Source of the DNA: Undibacterium sp. YM2
GTDB taxonomy: Bacteria; Pseudomonadota; Gammaproteobacteria; Burkholderiales; Burkholderiaceae_D
Length of the DNA: 64,000 bases
Assembly (NCBI RefSeq): GCF_009937975.1
Contig: NZ_AP018441.1
Coordinates: forward strand, 3,720,001 to 3,784,000
Direction: 5' to 3'
Each line of letters begins with the position of its first letter. Positions within the stretch are counted from its first letter, which is position 1. Below the pieces are notes generated by a model, which saw only the letters and a list, made by a program, of their open reading frames with translations, did no database searches and had not been told where the DNA came from. Below, piece by piece: positions 17,834-26,156 of the stretch. The position numbers and the translations under genes were made by a program.

Positions 17834-19564
17834 ATGAGCAAAGAAATCAAAAATAACGATAATGCAACATCTGCACCAGTTTCCAACTTCCTGCGCACCA
17901 TTATTGACGAAGACCAGGCTGCCGGCAAATACGCGCGTGACGGATTGCCTACAGTCATCACCCGCTTCCCGCCTGAACCAAATGGTTACCTGCACATCGG
18001 TCACGCCAAGTCCATCTGCCTGAATTTTGGCCTCGCACGTGATTACGCTGGCCGTTGCCACCTGCGCTTTGATGATACCAATCCTGAGAAAGAAGACCAG
18101 GAATATGTCGATACCATCATGGACAGCGTCAAATGGCTGGGCTTTGACTGGAACAACAAAGGCGAAGAACACCTGCACTATGCGAGTGACTATTTTGAGC
18201 GCCTGTATGAAATCGCCGAATACCTGATCGGTGCTGGTCTGGCCTATGTCGATAGCCAAAGCGCTGCCGACATGGCCGCCAACCGTGGTGACTTTTCCAA
18301 ACCAGGCGTGAACTCGCCTTTCCGTGACCGTGCTCCAGCAGAGTCACTGGACTTGCTGCGCCGCATGAAGGCAGGTGAATTCAAGGATGGCGAACACATC
18401 CTGCGTGCCAAGATAGACATGGCATCACCGAACATGAATTTGCGTGACCCGGCCATCTACCGTATACGCCATGCCCACCATCACCGTACTGGCGACAAAT
18501 GGTGCATCTACCCTATGTATGACTACACGCATCCCCTGTCAGATGCGATAGAAAACATCACGCATTCGATTTGCACGCTGGAATTCCAGGATCACCGCCC
18601 CTTCTATGACTGGATCATAGAACGCGCCGCCGAAGGTGGTTTCTTCAAAAAACCAGTACCGCAACAATATGAATTCGCCCGCCTGAACCTGACCTATGTC
18701 GTCACCAGCAAACGCAAGCTGCGCCAACTGGTAGAACAAAACATCGTCACCGGCTGGGACGACCCGCGCATGCCTACCATCGTCGGCATACGCCGCCGTG
18801 GCTACACGCCAGAATCCCTGCAACTGTTTTGCGAACGCATAGGCGTGACCCGCTCTGACGGCTGGATAGACTACAGCACGCTGGAAGGCTGCCTGCGCGA
18901 AGACCTCGACCCAAAAGCACCACGCGCCACTGCCGTATTGCGCCCGCTGAAGCTCATTATCGACAACTTCCCGGAAGGCGAAAACATCGCCTGCACCGCA
19001 CCTATCCACCCGCACCACCCAGAACTGGGCAACCGCGAATTCACGATAGGCAAAGAACTGTGGATAGAGCAGGAAGACTTCATGGAAGAGCCCGTCAAAG
19101 GCTACTTCCGCCTCTTCCCCGGCAACAAGGTACGCCTGCGTTATGGCTATGTGGTTGAATGCACAGGCTGCGACAAGGATGAAAACGGCAATGTCATCGC
19201 CGTGCATTGCAATTACTTCGCCGACAGCAAATCCGGCACAGAAGGCAGCGCCAACTACAAAGTCAAAGGCAACCTGCACTGGGTCAATGCAGCAGATGCG
19301 CTGGAAGTGGAAGTCCGCCTGTACGACCGCCTGTTCACAGACGCCAACCCCGATGCCGGCGGCAAAGACTTCATGGCCTTGCTGAACCCGAATGCACTCG
19401 AAGTGGTACGTGCCTATGTAGAACCTGGCCTCGCAACGATCACACCAGATACACGTTTGCAGTTTGAACGCCATGGTTATTTTGTGGCGGATCGTGTGGA
19501 TTCAGTGGTTGGGAAACCGGTGTTTAATCGGGTGACGACGTTGAAGGATAGTTGGGGTAAATAG
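17834..19564 (+). CDS. glnS: Glutaminyl-tRNA synthetase
   Basis: Charges tRNA-Gln with glutamine, with ATP. The 576-residue class I synthetase has the HIGH motif in PNGYLHIGHAKS (HIGH at 54-57) and the KMSKS-equivalent VTSKRKL at about 290-296, plus GlnS-typical RFDDTNPEKE and CIYPMYDYTHPLSD. The first 35 residues are a polar extension. Presence of GlnS, rather than only GluRS plus GatCAB, fits a beta- or gammaproteobacterium. No strong Shine-Dalgarno sequence precedes the ATG. An unusual pair of alternative hairpins lies upstream. The AT-rich DUF262/HEPN island begins 29 bases after the stop. Confidence 0.97.
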   Translation: MSKEIKNNDNATSAPVSNFLRTIIDEDQAAGKYARDGLPTVITRFPPEPNGYLHIGHAKSICLNFGLARDYAGRCHLRFDDTNPEKEDQEYVDTIMDSVKWLGFDWNNKGEEHLHYASDYFERLYEIAEYLIGAGLAYVDSQSAADMAANRGDFSKPGVNSPFRDRAPAESLDLLRRMKAGEFKDGEHILRAKIDMASPNMNLRDPAIYRIRHAHHHRTGDKWCIYPMYDYTHPLSDAIENITHSICTLEFQDHRPFYDWIIERAAEGGFFKKPVPQQYEFARLNLTYVVTSKRKLRQLVEQNIVTGWDDPRMPTIVGIRRRGYTPESLQLFCERIGVTRSDGWIDYSTLEGCLREDLDPKAPRATAVLRPLKLIIDNFPEGENIACTAPIHPHHPELGNREFTIGKELWIEQEDFMEEPVKGYFRLFPGNKVRLRYGYVVECTGCDKDENGNVIAVHCNYFADSKSGTEGSANYKVKGNLHWVNAADALEVEVRLYDRLFTDANPDAGGKDFMALLNPNALEVVRAYVEPGLATITPDTRLQFERHGYFVADRVDSVVGKPVFNRVTTLKDSWGK

Positions 19565-19593
19565 TAAGCCTGTACTAATACTAAAGGAATCGT

Positions 19594-20787
19594 ATGCCAT
19601 TTTTCTCTGAATCAGAACTTAGTATGTGGGATAAATCCCCATCTGAGACTCCGCAAGCTCAGCTAACAGATGAACAAATAAATTCGAAATACGATAAAAA
19701 GGCCGAGCGAATTGTTACGGAAACCAATCGCGAAAAATTACAAAACTTCTATGAGGCATTAAAACGGCCAGGATATATGGACCCGCGCCCTTTTTATCAG
19801 CGCAGGAATCGTTGGGATAATGAACGCCAATCTAAATTAATTGAGTCCTTCCTAATAAATATTCCGATTCCACCATTATTCGTTTATGAAATTTCCCCTA
19901 ATTCTTACGAAGTAATGGATGGCCAACAAAGAATTAGCGCTATAAAAGCATTTTATTCAAATGAGCTAGTTTTAAAGGGTTTGGATAGATGGCCGGAATT
20001 GAATGGAAGAACGTATTCCAAACTTCCAGAAAAAATCAAAGCTGGAATTGATCGCCGCTCGGTCTCATGGATAACGGTTTTGCATGAGTCAACAGAAGGA
20101 TCAGAAGATGCGCTAATTTTAAAACAACTCGTATTTGAAAGACTCAACACGGGTGGGGTTAAATTAAGCGCGCAAGAAATAAGAAATGCTTTATATGCAG
20201 GGCCTTTCAATGATGCACTAATCGATTTAGCAAAAAACAAAATGCACAGAAGTGCTTGGAAACTTCCAGATTATTCAGATGTAGAAGAAAAAAGTACTCC
20301 CGATTATTTGTTAGACGACCCATTTTATAAACAAATGGAGGATATTGAAGTAATACTAAGATTTTTTGCGCTAAGACATGCAAATAGCTACCGAAAGGGA
20401 ATGAGTGGTTTCCTAGATCTTTACATTTTGAAGTCGCGATCATTTAAAACTCAAGAAATAGAACAACTGAAAGCTTTATACCTGGATACTTTGGAGCTCG
20501 CCCATAGGATTTATAAAGACTTGATTTTCACGCCATTTCATGCCAGAGATGGAAAATGGGGCTCGCGCCCCCAAAAGGCATTTGCTGATGCCGTCTTAGT
20601 AGCGCTTTCACATCACTTGGATAAATCATCGAAATTGATTGAGAATAGAGACAGTATTCTTGCTCAAACAAGAAATGCATTTACTGAGGACACTAAAGGA
20701 ATTCTGACTGGTCGAGGTAATACTAAACAAGATGTTAAAGACAGAATTGCTTTGATGAATCGTATTTATGATGTGAACTCGAAATGA
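19594..20787 (+). CDS. DUF262 (ParB/Srx-like nuclease-fold) protein of a DUF262-HEPN module
   Basis: A 397-residue protein whose first half is a DUF262 domain, the ParB-like fold also found in GmrS/GmrSD restriction systems and BrxU. Diagnostic motifs are FYQRRNRW (about 67-74), LIESFLINIPIPPLFVYE (82-99) and the DGQQR signature at 109-113, followed by FERLNTGGVKLSAQEIRNAL. DUF262 domains use the DGQQR region for nucleotide binding or hydrolysis. The C-terminal half is helical and unassigned; no HNH (DUF1524) domain is evident, so it is not a full GmrSD fusion. ATG 19594 has AAGGA upstream. The stop overlaps the HEPN gene start by four bases. Base composition is clearly more AT-rich than glnS, with many ATA, AGA and TTA codons, suggesting acquisition by transfer. 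Confidence 0.9.
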   Translation: MPFFSESELSMWDKSPSETPQAQLTDEQINSKYDKKAERIVTETNREKLQNFYEALKRPGYMDPRPFYQRRNRWDNERQSKLIESFLINIPIPPLFVYEISPNSYEVMDGQQRISAIKAFYSNELVLKGLDRWPELNGRTYSKLPEKIKAGIDRRSVSWITVLHESTEGSEDALILKQLVFERLNTGGVKLSAQEIRNALYAGPFNDALIDLAKNKMHRSAWKLPDYSDVEEKSTPDYLLDDPFYKQMEDIEVILRFFALRHANSYRKGMSGFLDLYILKSRSFKTQEIEQLKALYLDTLELAHRIYKDLIFTPFHARDGKWGSRPQKAFADAVLVALSHHLDKSSKLIENRDSILAQTRNAFTEDTKGILTGRGNTKQDVKDRIALMNRIYDVNSK

Positions 20788-21788
20788 CAAAATTCAATCA
20801 ATATTCAAATGAATTGTCTGAAAAGTTCGATGATCTACAAAACGAGATCACCCAACTGAAATCATTACTTACATTGAACGAATGGACTCGGTCAAATCAA
20901 ATTTCGTTAGGTGAAGACGCGCCGCAGCTTACCTCAAGAAATCAATTTTCAAAGTTATTTGATTACTCATCCATGTTGTTGAATCTTTACTCGTCATACG
21001 AAGATTTTATTAATGAGAGCGCAAGGATTTGGTTGAAATTCATTTCACAACAGAAAATTGCCATTGATTACGACAAGCTAGCAACGACATACTCTTATGG
21101 CGTTGCACTTATTTTGCAAAAAATTGATACCTCACCTCGATATGCCAATTTAAACAAAAAAGATTTAATAAAAAGTTTAAATGATGCGATTTTTGATACA
21201 CGTGAAACGGTCTTTTTTTTTGAGCCTTTTTCAGCCGACCTAAATAATTTAAGACTCGCTGAATTGGAAAATTTATGTGCACGACTTCAATTAACAAACA
21301 TTAGAAATTGGTTCGAAGAAGATATAGGACTATTAAAATTATGCGAAGAATCAGACCATACTGTTGAATCACGATTGAAAGATTTTATTGAGCGCCGCAA
21401 TGAAGTAGCCCATGGAAGAAGAACCAGTGAAATCTATGCATTAGGCCCCTTAAAAGATCTAGGAAATTTTATTGTTGAACTGTGCCGGTCAATTACTGAA
21501 TTTCTAATGTCAAAGATGCTTTTCAATTGGTCACATATCGAGATTGGAAAAATTTCCGAAAAACTGCAGAAAGCCGATGCATATATATTTAAAACAAAGA
21601 CGCATGCTTTTAGCACTGGCGTTGATATCTATATCGCTGGAAAATCTCGATGTAAAAAAGCGAAAATATTGGAAATTCAAGTCAATGGCTTTTGTACTGA
21701 CTCACTAGTACCATTTTACGAAACTGAAGTGGGTGCAAAATTTTCAACAGAAGCGTTTAAAAAGGACCGTTTGTTTATAATGGACTAA
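20784..21788 (+). CDS. HEPN-domain ribonuclease-like protein (MAE_28990/MAE_18760-type)
   Basis: A 334-residue, mostly helical protein. The HEPN catalytic motif RxxxxH is present as RNEVAH (Arg205 to His210), within ERRNEVAHG as in toxin-type HEPN ribonucleases. An earlier helix pair (about 50-95, SMLLNLYSSYEDFINESARIW) matches the HEPN helical bundle start. Residues about 255-334 form a separate beta-rich tail of unknown role. The ATGA overlap with the DUF262 gene implies fixed stoichiometry. HEPN proteins next to ParB-like or nucleotidyltransferase partners typically act as RNases in toxin-antitoxin or anti-phage systems; that role is inferred. Very AT-rich: 14 G/C in the 60 bases 21121-21180 against 30 in 18541-18600 within glnS. 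Confidence 0.85.
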   Translation: MTKFNQYSNELSEKFDDLQNEITQLKSLLTLNEWTRSNQISLGEDAPQLTSRNQFSKLFDYSSMLLNLYSSYEDFINESARIWLKFISQQKIAIDYDKLATTYSYGVALILQKIDTSPRYANLNKKDLIKSLNDAIFDTRETVFFFEPFSADLNNLRLAELENLCARLQLTNIRNWFEEDIGLLKLCEESDHTVESRLKDFIERRNEVAHGRRTSEIYALGPLKDLGNFIVELCRSITEFLMSKMLFNWSHIEIGKISEKLQKADAYIFKTKTHAFSTGVDIYIAGKSRCKKAKILEIQVNGFCTDSLVPFYETEVGAKFSTEAFKKDRLFIMD

Positions 21789-22016
21789 ATTCTCTGATTC
21801 ACCAAATCGATTAACAACCCATCGGCACCAGAATGTCTCGCGCCATATTAAAAGCTGCACAATCCCACGCTGCTTTTGGAGTTAAGGAAACGTAATAAAT
21901 CAGCGAATTCAGCGGCAGTATTATTGTCCGAGTCTTTGATTTTGCGACCCAAGTTCAGACATCGTATCCCGATATAAGGCAAAAATAAACTGTTGATATT
22001 GCTCCAAATTATTGGA
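21789..22016. other. AT-rich intergenic stretch, no supported gene
   Basis: These 228 bases between the HEPN gene and the next minus-strand gene keep the AT-rich character of the island. A minus-strand open frame of 72 codons (21848-22066) runs through it, but it overlaps the end of the next gene, has no recognisable domain and no good ribosome-binding site. It may be the eroded right edge of the inserted module. No direct repeats or tRNA remnant marking an integration site were seen. Confidence 0.4.
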
Positions 22017-22817
22017 TCAATACTCCCTACCTTTGGCGCGTTGACCATCAAACTGCCCCCTCCCAAAACCCGTCAAATTCCAGTGCCCTGACACGCCGCC
22101 TGTCTTGAGATTTATTTTTCCATCAAAACTCGCTGAGCCTGCCAGGCCCTTCCCTGTCATCTGCACGACACCATTGGTCGATACTTTACCGGTGATCGTA
22201 AAGCTGCTGTGGGCGGTGCCTGAATCGGCAGAGCCAAAGATGTTGCCGGTGTGATCGACGTGGATATAAAACGTGCCTGCATCGGCGCCGTTATAGCTGC
22301 CGTAGTAATCACCAAGAATACCCGTATAGCCAGATTCACTGCCCTCAGCTTGTGCTGATTCCCTGGCTATGGATGTTGCCTGCGAGCGAAGCTGGGCAAG
22401 ACTGACTGCGGCTTTGGCGGGTACTTCTGCTTCGGTGCCAGCGGTTATGTCGGCAAACGATTTTGCTGTTGGTGTAGGTGTGGGCAATTTCTCAGTTGGT
22501 GCATCACTCGTGGCCGCCCTGGGTGCTTGCACGGATTCTTTTTTGATCGCAGGTGACAGCTTTTGATCATCTGCTTTTTGAAGCTCTGCTTCTTGACGTT
22601 CTTCTTTTCGATGCTCATTTTTTGGCGGCAATGATTCTTTTTGCGCCGTAACAGGCGTCAGGAAAGTCACGGCTGTTCCAGATACTGCTTTGTCTGCCTG
22701 CGGAGTGTAAGTGCGTGATAAAGCCAGGAAGAACAGGACGTGCATTATCAGGATGACGATCAAGGGTCGCATCCTGATATGACTACTGAATTGCAATGTT
22801 TGCTGTAGCGATGTCAT
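22017..22817 (-). CDS. Membrane-anchored protein with charged linker and C-terminal beta-rich domain
   Basis: A 266-residue protein of unknown function. It has an N-terminal hydrophobic anchor (PLIVILIMHVLFFLALS, about 17-33) and a long Lys/Glu/Pro/Ala linker (about 50-140) like that of TonB-type or periplasm-spanning proteins. The C-terminal domain of about 90 residues is rich in Gly, Ser and Thr (from GDYYGSYNGADAG to GFGRGQFDGQRA) and looks like repeated antiparallel strands. The first ATG with a plausible context is 22817; a further in-frame stretch upstream overlaps the serine hydrolase and was not used. ATG at 22772 is an alternative. It follows the serine hydrolase by 61 bases on the same strand and may be co-transcribed. 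Confidence 0.65.
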   Translation of the reverse strand: MTSLQQTLQFSSHIRMRPLIVILIMHVLFFLALSRTYTPQADKAVSGTAVTFLTPVTAQKESLPPKNEHRKEERQEAELQKADDQKLSPAIKKESVQAPRAATSDAPTEKLPTPTPTAKSFADITAGTEAEVPAKAAVSLAQLRSQATSIARESAQAEGSESGYTGILGDYYGSYNGADAGTFYIHVDHTGNIFGSADSGTAHSSFTITGKVSTNGVVQMTGKGLAGSASFDGKINLKTGGVSGHWNLTGFGRGQFDGQRAKGREY

Positions 22818-22878
22818 TCCATTTTTTAATGCGGTTTTTCGCTGAAGGCTGCAGGCAGTTCTGCCTGCAACCTTGAGT

Positions 22879-23976
22879 TTACTGTGCCAGCGGAAAATCT
22901 GTATTGATGATCTTGTTGCCGATATCAGCCACGCTGACATCTGCATTCGATAATATCACGACGCCTTTGCCCGCTTTTTTATCGAAGGCGATGTAGCTGC
23001 TGTAGCCACCTGTCTTGCCTTCAAGACCCAGGATGGCGCTGTCAAATTTATTGTTATAGCCACCCCAGACCAGCAAGAGGCGGTTGCCTATTTCAAAGGG
23101 CATCTGCAGTTTGCGTATGGTGCCGTTCAAGGGTGTCTTGGCCTGGTCCATATTGGCAGCGAGGAACTTGAGCATGTCATTGGCAGATGAGTGCAAGCCA
23201 CCCGCACCTTCGAAGGCGCTGAAGTTCCAGGCCGGTGCTACGGCAAATTGTGCCTTGCTGCTATAGCCTGTTGCCATGCGCTTTTGCAAGTCTGCATTGA
23301 GGTTAACGCTGGTAGCAGTCATGCCCAGTGGTGTGGTCACGCGGTTTTTGATCAGGGTGTCATAGTCGGTGCCTGCGCGTTGACTCAATACCTGGCCCAG
23401 CAAGCCATTACCAAAACTGGAATAGAGATAACGGCTGCCGACGTCGTATCTCATCTGGTAGCTGGCCAAAAATTCATAGGCTTTATTGGTAGTGAAACCT
23501 GCATAGGGATTGTCGGTACCTGTGCCTGGGGTGCCAGGTACAGCAGGCAGGCCGGAGCGATGCGAAGACAGGTCAGAGAGTGTGATTCTCCTGTCTTCAT
23601 AGTAGGGTATCCTGACGCCGTCAGGCAGATAAGTCTCGATAGGTTCTTTCAGTCTGACTTCACTTTTCTCTGCCATGTCCATCATGGCGACACCGGTAAA
23701 TGCGCTGGTGATGGAACCAATTTCAAACAGGGTATCGCCATCGACAGGGCGGCGCTCGGCAAGATTGGCATAGCCGTAGCTGATCACGCGGCTGCCTTTT
23801 TCATCGACGATGCCGACCACCAGGCCCACCGCTTTTTTGTCTGTATCAACACGCTGCTTGAGGAGGTTCAGGATGTCTGCGTCGGACATGGATGTTGCGG
23901 CATGCGCCTGAATTGCACCCAGTGCCAGCGTTGCCATCAGTAATTTCGCAGGGAGAAGGCGGTAAGTTTTTTTCAT
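22879..23976 (-). CDS. Serine-hydrolase (class C beta-lactamase fold) protein with altered catalytic motifs
   Basis: A 365-residue secreted member of the beta-lactamase / penicillin-binding-protein-like family. It has a signal peptide (1-27, cleavage near AHA-A) and the usual FEIGS start of the active-site helix, but the SxxK motif reads SITS (88-91), so the general-base Lys is replaced by Ser (codon AGC). The second motif, normally YxN, reads YSS (185-187). A KTG triad is present in GKTGGYSSYI near residue 325. The fold is clear and the gene is intact. The altered residues suggest loss or change of hydrolase activity. I chose ATG 23976 because it begins the signal peptide (MKKTYRLLPAKLL). 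Confidence 0.88.
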   Translation of the reverse strand: MKKTYRLLPAKLLMATLALGAIQAHAATSMSDADILNLLKQRVDTDKKAVGLVVGIVDEKGSRVISYGYANLAERRPVDGDTLFEIGSITSAFTGVAMMDMAEKSEVRLKEPIETYLPDGVRIPYYEDRRITLSDLSSHRSGLPAVPGTPGTGTDNPYAGFTTNKAYEFLASYQMRYDVGSRYLYSSFGNGLLGQVLSQRAGTDYDTLIKNRVTTPLGMTATSVNLNADLQKRMATGYSSKAQFAVAPAWNFSAFEGAGGLHSSANDMLKFLAANMDQAKTPLNGTIRKLQMPFEIGNRLLLVWGGYNNKFDSAILGLEGKTGGYSSYIAFDKKAGKGVVILSNADVSVADIGNKIINTDFPLAQ

Positions 23977-24259
23977 GTTCGATGTACTTTCTGATTCAGG
24001 ATTAAGAAACCCAGACCCACTCATGGAGAGATCTGCAAACTGGTAATAACTGTGCGAAAGCAGGTTTATCGCTTCGCCGGTGCCGCTTGATTGCAAGCAC
24101 ATGGCGCAATATAGGCAATACCTGATTTTCAAGTTGGCAGATTGAGACAGAAGCGCAAATTAAGGGATTGAATGTGGAATTTTGAGGAACCAAATGCACG
24201 GAGCGCTCAGGAATTTCCATGCATCAAAACGCAATTGATGCTGTCGTGAGTCGACGATT

Positions 24260-25183
24260 TTAGCGTGGCGCTGGCGATGTTAATGGCAGCAGTAGACCAC
24301 TCTTCTGCAATATTTCGCGCGTCATATCAACGAGGCCGCCGCCCGCCAGCTCAGGCTCCTGGCGCAAATAGGAAACGTAGTAGGTCAAGGGATTCAGCGC
24401 TGGCTTGACAGGCAGCGTGCGCAGGATGCCGCTCTTGATTTCTGCATCGACCACGGCGCGTGGCAACACGGCGATGGCATGGCCTGCGGCAACAAGTTTG
24501 ATCATCATCGCCATGGAATTGCAGATGCTGAGATTTTCCGGTTCATGGCCTGCAGCCCTGAACCAATCCATGACAACATTGCAGATGGTGCTAGGTGCTG
24601 GCATGGCGACCACCGGCAAGGCAGCCATGCCCGCAGGATGAAGTTCCTGCTCATTCAATACGGTTTGGGTAGATGCCATCCACGCCAGATCTACTTTACC
24701 TATGGCAACGTCAATGACATGTGGCGCAGAGACTGGGTCGCTGAGGATGGCAACATCCAGTTCACGTGCATTGAGTTTGCGGCTGAGACTGGCACCGACA
24801 TCAATGCTCAACTCTATGCGCAGGCCAGGGTACAGCGCCTTTAGCCGCCCCAGCAATTCTATCAGACCAGACATGGCGGTCGATTCATTCGCCCCCAGGC
24901 GCAACAGGCCACGCATGGGATTGCGGCGCTTGCTGATTTGTTCGAGGTCATCAGACAGGCGCAGCATTTTCTCTGCCTGCGCCAGTACATCGCGCCCTAC
25001 CGGGGTAATAACGGCCCGGTGGCCACCGCGCTCAAACAGCTTCAATCCCAGGATGTCTTCAAGCTCCTGGATTCTGGCGCTGATCGTCGGCTGGGTCAGG
25101 TGCAGGTGTTTGGCCGCCGCATGAAAACCACCCAGACGGGCTATCCAGTAAAAAGTTTCGAGCTGTTGTAGTGAAGGTCGCAT
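24260..25183 (-). CDS. LysR-family transcriptional regulator
   Basis: A 307-residue LysR regulator. The N-terminal winged helix-turn-helix (about 5-65) has QLETFYWIARLGGFHAAAKHLHLTQPTISARIQELE, and an effector-binding domain (about 92-300) follows. It is divergent from a DUF1445 hydro-lyase gene and an EamA exporter gene. LysR proteins usually control the divergent neighbour, so it probably regulates those two in response to a small organic acid or amino acid; this is inferred. The 147-base gap to the 25331 start contains a GATAA-ATC-TTATC dyad and a good sigma-70-like promoter. Confidence 0.93.
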   Translation of the reverse strand: MRPSLQQLETFYWIARLGGFHAAAKHLHLTQPTISARIQELEDILGLKLFERGGHRAVITPVGRDVLAQAEKMLRLSDDLEQISKRRNPMRGLLRLGANESTAMSGLIELLGRLKALYPGLRIELSIDVGASLSRKLNARELDVAILSDPVSAPHVIDVAIGKVDLAWMASTQTVLNEQELHPAGMAALPVVAMPAPSTICNVVMDWFRAAGHEPENLSICNSMAMMIKLVAAGHAIAVLPRAVVDAEIKSGILRTLPVKPALNPLTYYVSYLRQEPELAGGGLVDMTREILQKSGLLLPLTSPAPR

Positions 25184-25187
25184 GATA

Positions 25188-25200
25188 GATAAATCTTATC
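25188..25200. promoter_or_regulatory. Candidate LysR operator dyad
   Basis: GATAA-ATC-TTATC is a perfect 5-3-5 inverted repeat directly upstream of the LysR start (25183) and just before the TTGACA of the divergent promoter. This is where LysR proteins usually bind. No footprint evidence exists; assignment rests on position and symmetry. Confidence 0.4.
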
Positions 25201-25205
25201 AACTA

Positions 25206-25235
25206 TTGACAATAACTTCAATTATCTTCTATCAA
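25206..25235 (+). promoter_or_regulatory. Candidate sigma-70 promoter for the DUF1445-EamA pair
   Basis: A consensus -35 TTGACA (25206-25211) is followed after 18 bases by TATCAA (25230-25235, 4 of 6 to TATAAT). It lies about 95 bases upstream of the DUF1445 gene start and next to the proposed LysR dyad. Confidence 0.45.
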
Positions 25236-25330
25236 GATCGCATTTTATACTGGCTCTATCAGTCCTGAAGTCCTCAGTCGTCATAACTTATTGATAAGCC
25301 CTTCACTATCCACCTTTTATGGAGCCGCCC

Positions 25331-26128
25331 ATGTCCGCACTTTCCCCCCTGTCCAAGTCACCTGCAGAATTACGCCTTGCCATACGCCGCGGCGAGTGGC
25401 GCAAAGAAACCTCGGGTCTTGCGCCTGGCTATGTGCAGGTCAACCTGGTGATACTGCCCGCCAAAGACGCCAGCGACTTTCACCGCTTTTGCCAGAAAAA
25501 TCCCAAACCCTGCCCTTTGATTGCCGTGTCAGAGGTCGGCGACCCTTTCCTGCCTTTCCTTGGGGCTGATCTCGATATACGCAGCGATGTGCCGCTTTAC
25601 CGCGTGTTCCGCAATGGTGAGCTGGTGGCAGAGCCTTTGGACATCGGTGATATCTGGCGGGATGACCTGGTGACATTTGCCCTGGGTTGTTCTTTTACTT
25701 TCGAGCATTCGCTGATAGAAAATGGCATAGGCATACGCCACATAGAGCAGGAGCGCAATGTACCCATGTACCGCACTACTGTGCCAACTTCGCCTGCCGG
25801 TGCATTCCAGGGGCCGCTGGTCGTCACTATGCGTCCGATGAAGGCGGCAGATGCAATACGGGCGATACAGATCACCTCGCGCTTCCCAGGCGTGCATGGT
25901 GCGCCTGTGCATATAGGTGACCCGGCGCTGATAGGCATCAGGGACCTGGCCCAGCCTGAATATGGTGACGCAGTGACGATTAATGAGGGCGAGTTGCCGG
26001 TGTTCTGGGCTTGTGGCGTCACACCGCAAGCAGCCCTGATGCATGCAAAACCTGAGCTGTGCATTACCCATGCGCCTGGCCACATGCTGCTGACAGATTT
26101 GCGCAATAACGACTACTCGGTACTTTGA
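25331..26128 (+). CDS. DUF1445 / D-glutamate cyclase family putative hydro-lyase
   Basis: A 265-residue protein of the YcsI / DUF1445 family, annotated as putative hydro-lyases and related to mitochondrial D-glutamate cyclase. Family segments seen are [14 protein letters not shown] near the N-terminus, [24 protein letters not shown] in the middle, and [15 protein letters not shown] plus [13 protein letters not shown] at the C-terminus. ATG 25331 has GGAG seven bases upstream and was preferred to ATG 25319. The EamA exporter follows after 28 bases, so the two form an operon divergent from LysR. A role in converting and exporting or handling a cyclic amino-acid derivative is plausible but inferred. 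Confidence 0.88.
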   Translation: MSALSPLSKSPAELRLAIRRGEWRKETSGLAPGYVQVNLVILPAKDASDFHRFCQKNPKPCPLIAVSEVGDPFLPFLGADLDIRSDVPLYRVFRNGELVAEPLDIGDIWRDDLVTFALGCSFTFEHSLIENGIGIRHIEQERNVPMYRTTVPTSPAGAFQGPLVVTMRPMKAADAIRAIQITSRFPGVHGAPVHIGDPALIGIRDLAQPEYGDAVTINEGELPVFWACGVTPQAALMHAKPELCITHAPGHMLLTDLRNNDYSVL

Positions 26129-26156
26129 AAGCTCCCTTACCTAGAGGATGCAGGCA

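Noticed and set aside
18539..19474. 311-codon minus-strand frame opposite glnS
   Set aside because: It lies wholly inside glnS, whose motifs are unambiguous. The frame is rich in Val, Ala and Phe as expected from reading the antisense of this GC-biased gene.
21848..22066. 72-codon minus-strand frame at the island edge
   Set aside because: It overlaps the neighbouring gene in another frame, has no ribosome-binding site and no family match.
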